In this document: positions 55,166 to 64,000 of the stretch, in pieces
How the letters are laid out: each line of letters begins with the position of its first letter
Position numbering within the stretch: the first letter of the stretch is position 1
Origin: Methanogenium marinum
GTDB lineage: Archaea > Halobacteriota > Methanomicrobia > Methanomicrobiales > Methanomicrobiaceae
Length of the DNA stretch: 64,000 nucleotides
Reading direction: 5' to 3'
Assembly: GCF_028912405.1 (NCBI RefSeq)
Contig: NZ_JAKELO010000002.1
Span: 1-64,000 of the forward strand
Notes under the pieces: generated by a model
Told to the model about the DNA's origin: nothing
The model's input: only the letters and a program-made list of their open reading frames with translations
The model's database searches: none
Translations under genes and position numbers: made by a program

Positions 55166-58100
55166 ATGACCGCAAACTTCTCATTTCTTACTGCAACAAC
55201 TGCAACAACAGCAAAAACAAAAACAATCCCTCTGTCACTGACAGAAGCAGCTAATGCCGCCGAGAATTCGTTTCCTGTCGGGCCTGCCATCTGCACACTT
55301 GCCTCCCGTCGTGCCCTTGAAATTGGAGTCAGGCACATATTTGCTACCGAAAATATACCTTCTTCTGAATACGATACCCTGTCCGACTGCATCCACAACC
55401 GGGACTTTCGTTCTCTTACCGGAAATGCACTCTTCACCAAAATAAACTATATCAGAAAGACGGCAAATAACGCTGCACACACAGGGGACGCAATAACACC
55501 CGCACAGGCAATAACCGCCCTTGCAAACCTTCATGCCTTTTTTGTGTTTCTTGCTGAACGAAGCGGAAACAAAACGCACGTTCCGTCCTTCTCACCCGCG
55601 TTAATCCCCGGAAACAAGAACCCCGAAACCTACACTGAATACGAAACCCGCCGTGCATATATTGACACCATGCTCCTTGACGCAGGCTGGGAGCCCGGCA
55701 AAAACTGGATCAACGAATACGAAATCACCGCGATGCCCAACAAAAGCAACTGCGGGTTTGCCGACTACGTCCTCTTTGACACCGATGGGAAACCGCTTGC
55801 CGTCATCGAAGCCAAGAAGACCAGCATTGACATCTCCAAAGGACGGCAGCAGGCAGTTCTCTATGCCGACAACCTGGAAGAACGCTTTGGACAACGGCCG
55901 ATACTATTTCTTTCAAACGGCTACGAGACAAAAATATGGGACGACCTTCACTACCCGGAACGCCTGGTATCAGGCATATACTCACTCCGTGACCTCCAGA
56001 AAGAGTTCAACAAAAACAGAATAAAACACCCTCTCAAAGGCATCATCCCTGACCCGAAAATTACCGACCGCTACTACCAGATACAGGCAGTACAGTCCGT
56101 CTGTGAAACAATCGATGAGAAAAACCAGAGAAAAGCCCTCCTTGTCATGGCAACCGGCAGCGGGAAGACACGAACTGTCATCTCCATTGTTGATGTCCTC
56201 ACCCAAAACAACTGGGCAAAAAACGTCCTCTTCTTAACAGACAGAACGGCCCTTATCATACAGGCAAAACGAAGCTTCAGTGCAAACCTCCCTGACCTCT
56301 CCCTCTGCAACCTGGTAGAAGACAAAACTCAGGCAAACGCACGAATCATATTCTCAACCTACCAGACAATCGCAAACGCAATCGATGATGCAAAGACCGA
56401 CGAAGGAAAACGCCTCTACACCCCCGGACACTTTGACCTTATCATCATAGACGAAGCCCACCGGAGTATCTACAACAAATACCGGGACATCTTCTCATAC
56501 TTCGATGCACTCTTAATCGGCCTCACCGCAACACCAAAAGATGAAATTGACCGAAACACCTACCAGCTCTTCAACCTCCCGTCCGGCATCCCAACCTTCG
56601 GTTACGAACTCAGTCAGGCAGTAGCGGATGGCTACCTCGTCCCCTACCAAACCGTCATTACCAACCTCAAATACCTCCAGAATGGCATCACCTACGCCGA
56701 TCTCAGCGATGAGGAACAGGCACAATACGAAGATACCTTCACTGACACCGACGGAAACCTCCCCGAAACCATACAAAGCAGTGCCATAAACACCTGGGTC
56801 TTTAACAAAGACACCATACGAAAGGCCCTGCACATTCTGATGAACGAAGGAATAAAAATCGAATCCGAGAGCAAAATCGGAAAAACAATTATCTTTGCCA
56901 AAAGCCACGCCCACGCTGAAAAAATTCTTGAAGTCTGGAACGAACAGTACCCGCACTACCCCTCACACTATTGCAGAATCATTGATAACTACACCAACTA
57001 CGCACAGAGCCTGATTGACGACCTCTCAACACCGGATAAATTCCCGCAGATAGCAGTCTCGGTTGACATGCTCGACACCGGTATTGACATCCCGGAAATC
57101 CTTAATCTTGTATTCTTCAAAAAAGTCCTGAGCAAAGGGAAATTCTGGCAGATGATCGGACGCGGGACACGCACCTGCAAAGGACTCATTGATGGAAACG
57201 ATAAGACCTGTTTTTCCATATTCGACTTCTGTTCAAACTTTGCATTCTTCAATGTCAATGCAAACGGCGTCAGTGGAAAATTCACGCTCCCGGTTCAGTC
57301 ACGGCTCTTTGCAATACGGCTCGAAATCATACGGGCACTCCAGAACATTGACTACCAGACACCAGAACTGACGACATTCAGACAACAGCTGGTAACAGAA
57401 CTCACCGAAAAAGTAAACCAGCTCAACCGCGACAACTTCGCCGTAAAACAGCACCTTGCATCCGTTGATAAATTCAAAACACCGGATGCCTTCACTTCCC
57501 TGAATGAACTGGACATGTACGAAATAACCGAGCATATCGTCCCCCTGATAACGCCTGAGGCCGACGAAATAACCGCAGTCACCTTTGATGAACTCATATA
57601 CCACATCGAATGTGCCACCCTTACCAATAAACCCTGGAGAAAAGCAAAGCGGGAACTAATGAAAAAAGCAGACCGGCTTTCAAACTTCGCAAATATCCCT
57701 GAAATCAAAGAAAAAAGCCTGTTAATCAGAAAAATCCGTGACGGTTCATACCTTGATGATGCAGACATACATGACTTTGAACAGATCAGAACAGAACTTC
57801 GGGACCTGATGAAATACCTGAAGGGCGACAAGAAAATCATCTATACCATAGATCTTGATGATGAAATTCTCGTCCATGAAAAAACAACTCCCTACCTCAC
57901 GGGCAACGAACTCAGAAACTACCGGGAACGGGTTGAAGAATACCTCATTCGCCATCAGGACACTCCCACAATCCGGAAACTCAAAACCAATAACGCCATA
58001 ATACAAACAGACCTGGACGAACTTGCACATATTCTCTGGGAAGAACTCGGATCAAAAGACGAATATGCAAATGAGGCAGGCGACCTTGCCCTTGGAGAGT

Positions 58101-58369
58101 TCATCAGAAGCATAGCCGGAATCGAAAAAGATGCAGTAAATACCGCATTCTCCGAATACATCAGCAGTGCAAACCTTGACTTCCGGCAGATAGATTTCGT
58201 CAAAAAAATCATCGATTATATCGCCATAAACGGACTCATGAAGGATAAAGGAGTATTGATGGAATCACCCTTCACCGATGCCGGAAGTATCTCTGAAATC
58301 TTTGATATGACGGACATTATTACCATCAGAAACATCATCGACGGTATCAACAAAAACGCCGTGGCATAA
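55166..58369 (+). CDS. hsdR: Type I restriction endonuclease subunit HsdR (EcoEI-like)
   Basis: HsdR translocates and cuts unmodified DNA. The 1067-aa protein has an N-terminal DUF4145-like helical domain (about 15-125), a nuclease domain with the D-x(n)-ExK motif (GFADYVLF and VIEAKK, about 197-216), a superfamily 2 helicase with ATGSGKT (about 330) and DEAHRS (about 430), and a C-terminal domain (from about 780) as in EcoEI-type subunits. The ATG at 55166 follows TATA sequence by 15-25 bases, so the mRNA may be leaderless. Confidence 0.93.
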   Translation: MTANFSFLTATTATTAKTKTIPLSLTEAANAAENSFPVGPAICTLASRRALEIGVRHIFATENIPSSEYDTLSDCIHNRDFRSLTGNALFTKINYIRKTANNAAHTGDAITPAQAITALANLHAFFVFLAERSGNKTHVPSFSPALIPGNKNPETYTEYETRRAYIDTMLLDAGWEPGKNWINEYEITAMPNKSNCGFADYVLFDTDGKPLAVIEAKKTSIDISKGRQQAVLYADNLEERFGQRPILFLSNGYETKIWDDLHYPERLVSGIYSLRDLQKEFNKNRIKHPLKGIIPDPKITDRYYQIQAVQSVCETIDEKNQRKALLVMATGSGKTRTVISIVDVLTQNNWAKNVLFLTDRTALIIQAKRSFSANLPDLSLCNLVEDKTQANARIIFSTYQTIANAIDDAKTDEGKRLYTPGHFDLIIIDEAHRSIYNKYRDIFSYFDALLIGLTATPKDEIDRNTYQLFNLPSGIPTFGYELSQAVADGYLVPYQTVITNLKYLQNGITYADLSDEEQAQYEDTFTDTDGNLPETIQSSAINTWVFNKDTIRKALHILMNEGIKIESESKIGKTIIFAKSHAHAEKILEVWNEQYPHYPSHYCRIIDNYTNYAQSLIDDLSTPDKFPQIAVSVDMLDTGIDIPEILNLVFFKKVLSKGKFWQMIGRGTRTCKGLIDGNDKTCFSIFDFCSNFAFFNVNANGVSGKFTLPVQSRLFAIRLEIIRALQNIDYQTPELTTFRQQLVTELTEKVNQLNRDNFAVKQHLASVDKFKTPDAFTSLNELDMYEITEHIVPLITPEADEITAVTFDELIYHIECATLTNKPWRKAKRELMKKADRLSNFANIPEIKEKSLLIRKIRDGSYLDDADIHDFEQIRTELRDLMKYLKGDKKIIYTIDLDDEILVHEKTTPYLTGNELRNYRERVEEYLIRHQDTPTIRKLKTNNAIIQTDLDELAHILWEELGSKDEYANEAGDLALGEFIRSIAGIEKDAVNTAFSEYISSANLDFRQIDFVKKIIDYIAINGLMKDKGVLMESPFTDAGSISEIFDMTDIITIRNIIDGINKNAVA

Positions 58370-59005
58370 TTGAAAATAGTCACATTATACAACATCCCGT
58401 TTGTCTGGCTCCCGCGGGATGCTCACGGTGAAGGGGTCTTTGCACTATTTTTCCGATACCGATACTTTCACTATTTTACCAAAAATTCACCACCAAAGTG
58501 AAAACAAAGAGGCTCAAAACAAAGCCCGTATTGATGCTTATTCTTTAAATAAGTACAGTATATAGAGAAATGTACAGATAGTAAGGGAAGTTTTCATGAC
58601 TCAGCGGGAACACACAGCATACCCGATACTTGCAGTGTTTCGGGTCTGTGTCTCTGTGAATCCGGATGTGGTGAAAATGAAAACGTGAGTTATACATACA
58701 CACAGGAATTGTCAAATAACGACCACGCTGAGCATCATTTACCCTATCAACAGGGAATAAAGGCAAGAAATACGTGTGTAATTGTGAAAACAACCAGCCG
58801 GATGTCTGACTCTTCAAACGGTCCGGGAGGTTTTGTCCCGGTATGAAGCATTGTTGATTCATCACTCCCAACTGCCCTGTCCATAAAGGGCGGAAATTGT
58901 GCCGACACTGTCGGCACAATCTGTGGAACGACCGGGAAACACCGGAAAGAAACAGTCACATAGAAGGCACCTGTTGCAGGTGCTGTTTCTCTCCTGTCTC
59001 CATAC
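58370..59005. other. About 640-bp intergenic region, no gene supported
   Basis: After hsdR an inverted repeat (catcccg ... cgggatg, 58395-58423) may end transcription. The remainder has several short open frames on both strands with no family-like pattern, a perfect 25-nt palindrome at 58896-58920, and a short stem (gcacctg/caggtgc) near 58966-58982. It may hold decayed gene pieces. Confidence 0.5.
58896..58920. repeat. Perfect 25-nt palindrome (12-bp arms, one central base)
   Basis: The arm attgtgccgaca and its exact complement flank a single c. It lies in the long gene-free stretch after hsdR, not at the end of any recognised gene. A protein-binding site or mobile-element end are both possible. 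Confidence 0.6.
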
Positions 59006-59254
59006 TGTTTTTCCACCGATCCAAAAAGAATAAAAAAAGTATATTCAGTTCTCAACTCTCACGGAAGAGTTGTCACAATATTTTCCCGGTTTAATATCCG
59101 GGTCATAAACCCTATTCCTCCCAACAGAAGAATGCCCAGAATAAACATAGCTCCCACGACAGCAAGCAGACATGACAAACACTCCTTCCGTCACCAGACC
59201 GTCAAAAACGGAGATCACCGCAATAAACCCGATAATCAGAGAACGATAGTTATT
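59006..59254 (-). pseudogene. Decayed duplicate of the ABC permease 3' end
   Basis: About 240 bp match 60182-60421 at high identity. Read on the minus strand they give GFIAVISVFDGLVTEG, then a frameshift, then VVGAMFILGILLLGGIGFMT and REN-IVTTLP with a stop at 59059, the same as the end of the permease gene at 60229. The 5' part of the gene is absent. The copy ends at the stop codon of the hydrolase gene. Confidence 0.8.
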
Positions 59255-60122
59255 CCAGAAATGGTAAAATATGCGTGTTTACCAGTGAAGGCTGTTCCAT
59301 TGAGACCAGATGGCCTGCATTCGGGACCAGTTTTGTTTCTACGTTCGGTATCAGTTGATTGACTTTTTCTATGGCAGCGACGGGATCATAAATAATCTCA
59401 TTTTCACCGACAATAAACAGTGTTGGAACATTGATTCTGCTGAGCTCAGCCTCACTGAAGACGTTGGTAAAAATGCTTTCCTTAGGGTCAGCGTAGCGAA
59501 AATGTTTTACCCCACTTGCAAATTGCCTGGCAAACAATTCGTTTGGGTGAAAACCCTTGGTAAAAAAACTCTGAAACGGGTTCGGTTTGATGGGTAAATA
59601 AGGGAGCAGACGGAGCAATAAGAGCACCGGCCAGCTGAACGGCAGAATGGAAGCTCCGGGTGCAAGAGCGACAATTTTGGTAACGTTATCCGGGAAAAAT
59701 AAAGAAAAATTGAGCGTATGCCACCCCCCATATGATAACCCGGCGATATTCGTTTTCTTTAAACCCAAACCCTGCATTACCTCGCCCAGCCAGTTAGCGC
59801 AATCCTCCCTGTCTCTGAGTAACCGGGACTGGCGGCTTTTTCCCGGTTCACCAATGATATCGACAGCATAAACACGATAGGCACTGCTTAAGGCGCCGAT
59901 GTTTGGAAGCCACATCGTGGAGCTTACCCCACAGGCATGCAGCACAAGCAGTGGTGGCGACCCTTTCATTCCGCTCGTGATGACATGGGTCGTTCCGAAG
60001 CTGGTCATTATATCACGTTCTTCATACGGTACTGGCCACAGTTTCAGAACAGCATCATAGGTTAATAGATACTCGGCTTCACCTTTTGAGCTTTTAAAAG
60101 AGGCTAATTGGCTGGACATCAT
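59250..60122 (-). CDS. Alpha/beta hydrolase
   Basis: The 290-aa protein has the serine hydrolase fold: oxyanion region LVLHACGVSSTMW, nucleophile elbow GLSYGGWH, and the final histidine in NAGHLVSMEQP, with an aspartate/glutamate near FIVGENEIIYDP. The substrate is unknown. I set the start at MMSSQLASF (60122/60119); the frame runs on to 60203, but that part lies in the repeated permease sequence. It sits between the intact permease gene and the decayed copy of its 3' end. Confidence 0.85.
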   Translation of the reverse strand: MMSSQLASFKSSKGEAEYLLTYDAVLKLWPVPYEERDIMTSFGTTHVITSGMKGSPPLLVLHACGVSSTMWLPNIGALSSAYRVYAVDIIGEPGKSRQSRLLRDREDCANWLGEVMQGLGLKKTNIAGLSYGGWHTLNFSLFFPDNVTKIVALAPGASILPFSWPVLLLLRLLPYLPIKPNPFQSFFTKGFHPNELFARQFASGVKHFRYADPKESIFTNVFSEAELSRINVPTLFIVGENEIIYDPVAAIEKVNQLIPNVETKLVPNAGHLVSMEQPSLVNTHILPFLE

Positions 60123-60181
60123 AACACTTTCAGATTTCTGGAAGATGTCATGTGGCAGGATATATAATTTTGGCTTCGGAA

Positions 60182-60421
60182 TGTTTTTCCACCAAAGCCC
60201 CAAAAAAATAAAAAAAGTATCTCAACCCTCACGGAAGGGTCGTTACAATCTTCTCCCGGTTTAAGATCCGGGTCATATATCCAATAATGCCCAACAGAAG
60301 AATACCCAGAATAAACATCGCTCCCACAACCGCAGCAGACATCACAATCAGTCCCTCCGTCACAAAACTGTCAAAAACGGAAATCGCTGCAATAAATCCT
60401 ATTATCAGCACGATATTTATT
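60182..60421. repeat. Direct repeat (right copy) covering the ABC permease 3' end
   Basis: This segment holds the last 60 or so codons of the intact permease gene and its downstream sequence; a diverged copy lies at 59006-59254. The two flank the alpha/beta hydrolase gene in the same orientation. Confidence 0.8.
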
Positions 60422-60954
60422 ATCTGATTCTCTTTCATCCCCAAAAGCAACTGGACGAACCCTAAAATGCCAACAGCACATGCGATGTAGACCGGGACAA
60501 CCGCGAGTATAAAGAGAATCATGACAACAGAAGGCAAAACCAGAAAGTCCGCTGCCGTGTTTGAAAGGGCCACCAGTATCCCGGCAATCAATAGTGCAAT
60601 TGCATAGGAAGGGATCATAACGCCGATCACTTTTCCCAGCCAGATGTCCCGCAGCGGCAGGGGGGAACAGAGCAGTGTTTCAATTGTCCCTCCGGTCTTT
60701 TCCCCTAAAAATGCCTGTGAAGAGAGGAAATATCCGCTAAACACCCCTAAGACCAGAACAAGGTACATCATAAGAGAATCAAGCAACGCAACAATACTTT
60801 CCGCGTCTCCCTCGATGACCGACAGTATTGCACCAATGGAAGTCATCCCGCCAAAAACACCCATGAAAAGCACAATGCCAATTAGCATTGACCGGTTCTT
60901 TGCGATCTGTTTCATCTCTTTTTTTGCGACCACAAGTATTGGATTCATATTCAT
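60229..60954 (-). CDS. ABC-2 type transporter permease
   Basis: The 241-aa protein has about six membrane segments and the ABC-2 pattern ILVVAKKEMKQIAKNRSMLIGIVLFMG at the start and SSQAFLGEKTGGTIETLLCSPLPLRDIWLGK in the cytoplasmic loop. With the ATPase gene (4-bp overlap) it forms an efflux or export transporter of unknown substrate. Confidence 0.9.
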   Translation of the reverse strand: MNMNPILVVAKKEMKQIAKNRSMLIGIVLFMGVFGGMTSIGAILSVIEGDAESIVALLDSLMMYLVLVLGVFSGYFLSSQAFLGEKTGGTIETLLCSPLPLRDIWLGKVIGVMIPSYAIALLIAGILVALSNTAADFLVLPSVVMILFILAVVPVYIACAVGILGFVQLLLGMKENQIINIVLIIGFIAAISVFDSFVTEGLIVMSAAVVGAMFILGILLLGIIGYMTRILNREKIVTTLP

Positions 60955-61874
60955 GCCTCCTCCCGCATCACGTCAATATAGATATCTTCAAGAGAGCGTT
61001 TGTCCTTTACAACCTCTTCAATCGCAATTCCGGCACTGCAGAGGCCGGATATGACCGGTGATGCCGATGAATCAGACAGTGTTACTGAAAAGCCTTCTTC
61101 TATCTCTTTAAAATCAGTTACGGTAGGAATTTTTGAGACAACAGAACGTGCCTCGTTAACCTGAGAAGAATCCGAAAGTGTAATTCTCACATTCGTAACA
61201 CCGCTGTTTTTCCTGAGATTTTCAACAGAGTCCAGAGCCTTTATTGTGCCTCCGTGAAGAATGGCAACACGACTGCATATCTTCTGCACTTCATCAAGGT
61301 TATGGGAACTCAAAAATACCGTCATCGATTCATCTCCCGACAGATGAACAATCAGATCGCGGACCATCTTCTGTGCTTCCGGGTCAAGAGTAGAAGTAGG
61401 TTCATCCAGAAACAGCACCTCCGGCCGGTGCAGAATAGCCCGTGCAATCCCAAGCTTCCTCTTCATTCCGGTGGAAAACGTCCCGACAAGCGTGTCTTTT
61501 CTCGATGTTAAATCGGTAAATGCCAACAGTTCGCGAATTCGCTCTTCAACATCCGGTATGCCATACAGTTCTGCATAGTATTTCAGGTTCTCATATGCAG
61601 TGAGTTTGTCAAACAGACCGTTATTCTCCAGTAACACACCGACACGTGCACGGGTTTTATCACTGGTTTCAAGGGGCTGTTCAAAAACAAGGGCACTCCC
61701 TGAGTCCGGCCGTAACAGTCCTAAGAGGATTCTTATTGTGGTGGTTTTCCCGGAACCGTTGGGACCCAGAAATCCGAAAATCTCTCCTCTGGGTACATCA
61801 AATGAGATGCCGGAAAGAACCGGTTTTTTATCAAATGTTTTTTTCAGATTCAATACCGAAACAACGTTTTCCAT
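60951..61874 (-). CDS. ABC-2 type transporter ATPase
   Basis: The 307-aa ATPase has Walker A GPNGSGKTT, a signature region FSTGMKRKLGIARAILHRPE and Walker B VLFLDEPTSTLD, with a C-terminal extra domain (about 215-305) common in the DrrA/CcmA group. I set the start at ATG 61874 (gggag before it) over a 12-codon longer frame. It is followed by the permease gene with a 4-bp overlap. Confidence 0.92.
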   Translation of the reverse strand: MENVVSVLNLKKTFDKKPVLSGISFDVPRGEIFGFLGPNGSGKTTTIRILLGLLRPDSGSALVFEQPLETSDKTRARVGVLLENNGLFDKLTAYENLKYYAELYGIPDVEERIRELLAFTDLTSRKDTLVGTFSTGMKRKLGIARAILHRPEVLFLDEPTSTLDPEAQKMVRDLIVHLSGDESMTVFLSSHNLDEVQKICSRVAILHGGTIKALDSVENLRKNSGVTNVRITLSDSSQVNEARSVVSKIPTVTDFKEIEEGFSVTLSDSSASPVISGLCSAGIAIEEVVKDKRSLEDIYIDVMREEA

Positions 61875-62047
61875 ATATAGCTCCCTAACAATTGTTGGTA
61901 CCCAAAACATAATTTTGATTCATATTTTTGTCCGGTGGTAATTCATTCCAGTGCATTCCATTTACCCGGATACTACAACATAATTTACCGTAAAAGTCCT
62001 GCTCGGGTCTCTTTTTTAGAAAATGAAAACGGGTGGGGTTAATTACC

Positions 62048-63367
62048 TCACACCGGATTATTCAGGCCCAGATAATCAAGCACACGACGGATACACCCGT
62101 CCATATTCAGATATTCAAATTCACCAAACCGTCCAAGAGGTTCAATCCCGACATCTTTCAGATAGGACAGAACAATCCCGATATTCTCCTGGTAGGCAAG
62201 GTCATAGACGACATATGCATAATCCTGCCGCCGGACAGCAGCATACACCACATCTTCAGGCGAATCCAGGATATTCATTTCAGCGAGTCCTTTCACCGTA
62301 TGTGAAATAATTGCATCATCTGTCATCCGGGAGACGTCATCACCGTCATTAAAGGTGATCTCTGCCAAAACCGACGACTGCCCGGCAGGAGCAACCGCAT
62401 CCGAATAATTGGACGGGAATGAAATCCGGTTAAACATACCCAGTTCTTTCTGGGGAACATAGAGCCAGGAATAATCATTCACCGGATGAGATACCCCAAT
62501 GCAGACGGAATACAGGGAATTGTAACAGAGGGCAGAAACCGCCTCACGAACTTCAGGAGGCACATCCGACAGACATGGCAACAATTCCTGCGGAGGAATC
62601 GTTGATATGCACCGGTCAGCGGTAATCGTCTCAGTGCCGTTTGATATGACAAAACCATCCGCTGTCTTCTGAATGGAAGAAACAGCAAAACCGCATCGAA
62701 TGAATTCTTCAATGGGTGCTGCAATCGCACGCACCAGAGCCTCAATACCGCCTTCAACGGGATACGTAAAGACCGACTGGTGCGTATAGCCTTCCGTCTC
62801 AATACCAATCGCGGATTTAATGATATCTTCCACCGGAGGACGGGGGATACGGCCATCCACCCAGTGCAGTGACATCTTATCTGCAGGATAATTCCATATC
62901 TTCTCATTATACGGAATCATATACAAGTCGGCAATCCCGGTGCCAAACGTATAGAGAATCCATTCACGGAAGTTTTCCGGAGGCTTCAGTTCGCCTTTTT
63001 CAAGCGCAATGAGCGTTTTGATATATTCATTGATACAGTAAAACCGGTCTTCTGCAGGAAGTTCGGCAAGACCGTTTTCAAATGGATACTTGACATATGC
63101 TCCCTTAAAAAATATCTTGGTATTCCGGTTCCGTTCCGCTTTGTTATCCTGCAGCACATCACGCATAAATGACTGGACCTCAGCATCACGCGAAAATATG
63201 ATATGAGAACCCCCGTCATCAAAGGTAAATCCATTCTCGGTATGGGAACGGCACAACCCCCCGTATGTCGCATCACGCTCAAGAATGATTACGTCCTCAC
63301 CCTGTGCGGCTAAGAGTCTTCCAAGTGTGACACCTGTCAGTCCGCCACCGATTATTGCTGTCGTCAC
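62048..63367 (-). CDS. FAD-dependent amine-oxidase/UDP-galactopyranose-mutase-like protein
   Basis: The 439-aa protein has the Rossmann FAD motif AIIGGGLTGVTLGRLLAAQG at the start, then ERDATYGGLCRSHTENGF and DDGGSHIIF, and the late segments NEKIWNYPADKMSLHWVDGRIP and YPVEGGIEALV. These are shared by protoporphyrinogen-oxidase-like and UDP-galactopyranose-mutase-like flavoenzymes involved in sugar or lipid change. The substrate is not clear. It precedes the transporter gene at 63413 on the same strand. Confidence 0.82.
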   Translation of the reverse strand: MTTAIIGGGLTGVTLGRLLAAQGEDVIILERDATYGGLCRSHTENGFTFDDGGSHIIFSRDAEVQSFMRDVLQDNKAERNRNTKIFFKGAYVKYPFENGLAELPAEDRFYCINEYIKTLIALEKGELKPPENFREWILYTFGTGIADLYMIPYNEKIWNYPADKMSLHWVDGRIPRPPVEDIIKSAIGIETEGYTHQSVFTYPVEGGIEALVRAIAAPIEEFIRCGFAVSSIQKTADGFVISNGTETITADRCISTIPPQELLPCLSDVPPEVREAVSALCYNSLYSVCIGVSHPVNDYSWLYVPQKELGMFNRISFPSNYSDAVAPAGQSSVLAEITFNDGDDVSRMTDDAIISHTVKGLAEMNILDSPEDVVYAAVRRQDYAYVVYDLAYQENIGIVLSYLKDVGIEPLGRFGEFEYLNMDGCIRRVLDYLGLNNPV

Positions 63368-63412
63368 AGTCTCAATAGTTTGCCGTAGGGGAATAAAAAA
63401 GAAAGGGAGAAA

Positions 63413-64000
63413 TTATTTTGGCTGGATGTATGGCCCGGTCATGGTGGCATCCAGCACTTCTTCACTGTTCTTCGGTGTCATGAGACTGAACACAATCATT
63501 GCAATGGCTGCGAGAGTCAGTGCAATAAGACTGAAATGCACCGGCAGCGGTGCAACAAACTTGTGGTAATATCCAAAGATACCGGAACCAATGAGACCTG
63601 CAATCATACTTGCAATTGCACCGGCGCCATTCGCCCGCCGCCAGTAGAGTGCTGCCAGGAGTGGCACAGCAAAGGTTGCAAGCATGACACCGATTCCCAT
63701 CCATATAAGCCATGCAAGCATGTCAGGCGGATTGATTGCAAGAAAGAGCGACACTGCCGCTGCAATGACAACACAGACCTGACTCACTAACAGTACCTCT
63801 CTGTCAGGAGCCTTTGGTTTCAGCAGATTCCGGTAGACATCCCAGGAGAAGAGTGTCCCTATGGTGAGCATCAGCCGGTCTGTTGTCGACATCACAGCTG
63901 CCAGAACAATCACGGCAAAGATTGCCCAGATCATCATGTTGGGCATGGCATACTCAATCCCATACATGAACGCAAAATCCTGGGTATTCACGGTCGCAGG
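63413..64000 (-). CDS. Sodium:solute symporter family protein (partial, 3' end)
   Basis: The frame is open to the right window edge, so only the C-terminal about 195 residues are seen. They contain the SSS family signature AVIVLAAVMSTTDRLMLTIGTLFSWDVYRNLL and four further membrane segments (VSQVCVVIAAAVSLFLA, MLAWLIWMGIGVMLATFAVPLLAALYW, GAIASMIAGLIGSGIFGY, LIALTLAAIAMIVFSL). It transports a small solute with sodium; which one (for example acetate, proline or pantothenate) cannot be decided from this part. Confidence 0.9.
   Translation of the reverse strand, partial: PATVNTQDFAFMYGIEYAMPNMMIWAIFAVIVLAAVMSTTDRLMLTIGTLFSWDVYRNLLKPKAPDREVLLVSQVCVVIAAAVSLFLAINPPDMLAWLIWMGIGVMLATFAVPLLAALYWRRANGAGAIASMIAGLIGSGIFGYYHKFVAPLPVHFSLIALTLAAIAMIVFSLMTPKNSEEVLDATMTGPYIQPK

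Noticed and set aside
1-64000. tRNA or rRNA genes
   Set aside because: I looked in the intergenic regions for tRNA-like clover-leaf sequence and T-loop motifs and saw none; only the RNase P RNA is supported.

Overview
The window reads as chromosome of a motile, hydrogenotrophic-type methanogen of the order Methanomicrobiales (Euryarchaeota). The evidence is an archaellum operon end (flaI/flaJ) joined to a chemotaxis set with the archaeal adaptor CheF, plus ABCE1, aPelota, PAN, aMBF1, an archaeal RNase P RNA, archaeosine genes (tgtA, arcS), an AcnX-type small subunit of the archaeal mevalonate route, a beta-RFAP-synthase-like GHMP protein, and secreted 'DGGYA' repeat lipoproteins of the kind common in Methanospirillum-like genomes. 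The genus is not fixed by the sequence alone.

Layout. 1-10.3 kb: end of flaI, flaJ, an unknown membrane/acidic protein, cheF, then cheY-cheB-cheA-cheC-cheD and an exported beta-propeller protein whose start lies inside cheD. 10.3-17.1 kb: translation quality control (EMC6-like protein, ABCE1, NFACT/Rqc2 homologue, aPelota). 17.1-26.5 kb: housekeeping genes (FKBP, CYTH protein, a four-gene operon with two radical SAM enzymes, two convergent PAN ATPases, aMBF1, triosephosphate isomerase, an HTH-CBS regulator). 27.0-33.3 kb: RNase P RNA, AMMECR1, tgtA, arcS and an NfnAB-type flavin oxidoreductase. 33.4-36.7 kb: reductase, GHMP enzyme, DUF2148 protein, glycosyltransferase.

36.8-46.3 kb is a decayed, repeat-bearing region of secreted or lipoprotein genes: a gene broken by an in-frame stop and split over 2.2 kb, a shared TATA-adjacent palindrome, a membrane winged-helix regulator, a PAS histidine kinase, an AEC transporter and a 55-residue membrane protein. 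46.3-47.8 kb carries fetAB-type metal transport genes.

47.8-58.4 kb is a defence-like island: a class II Fic protein behind an array of 59-bp iterons, a toxin-antitoxin pair with a frameshifted RelE-like toxin, and a type I restriction system (hsdM, hsdS, hsdR). Between hsdS and hsdR, on the opposite strand, lies an AT-rich gene joining a GHKL ATPase to what looks like a PD-(D/E)XK nuclease. A perfect 26-nt palindrome separates it from hsdR. This is the best candidate for a little-described system in the window.

59.0-64.0 kb: an alpha/beta hydrolase inserted between two copies of the 3' end of an ABC permease gene, the ABC-2 transporter itself, a UDP-galactopyranose-mutase-like flavoprotein, and the end of a sodium:solute symporter.
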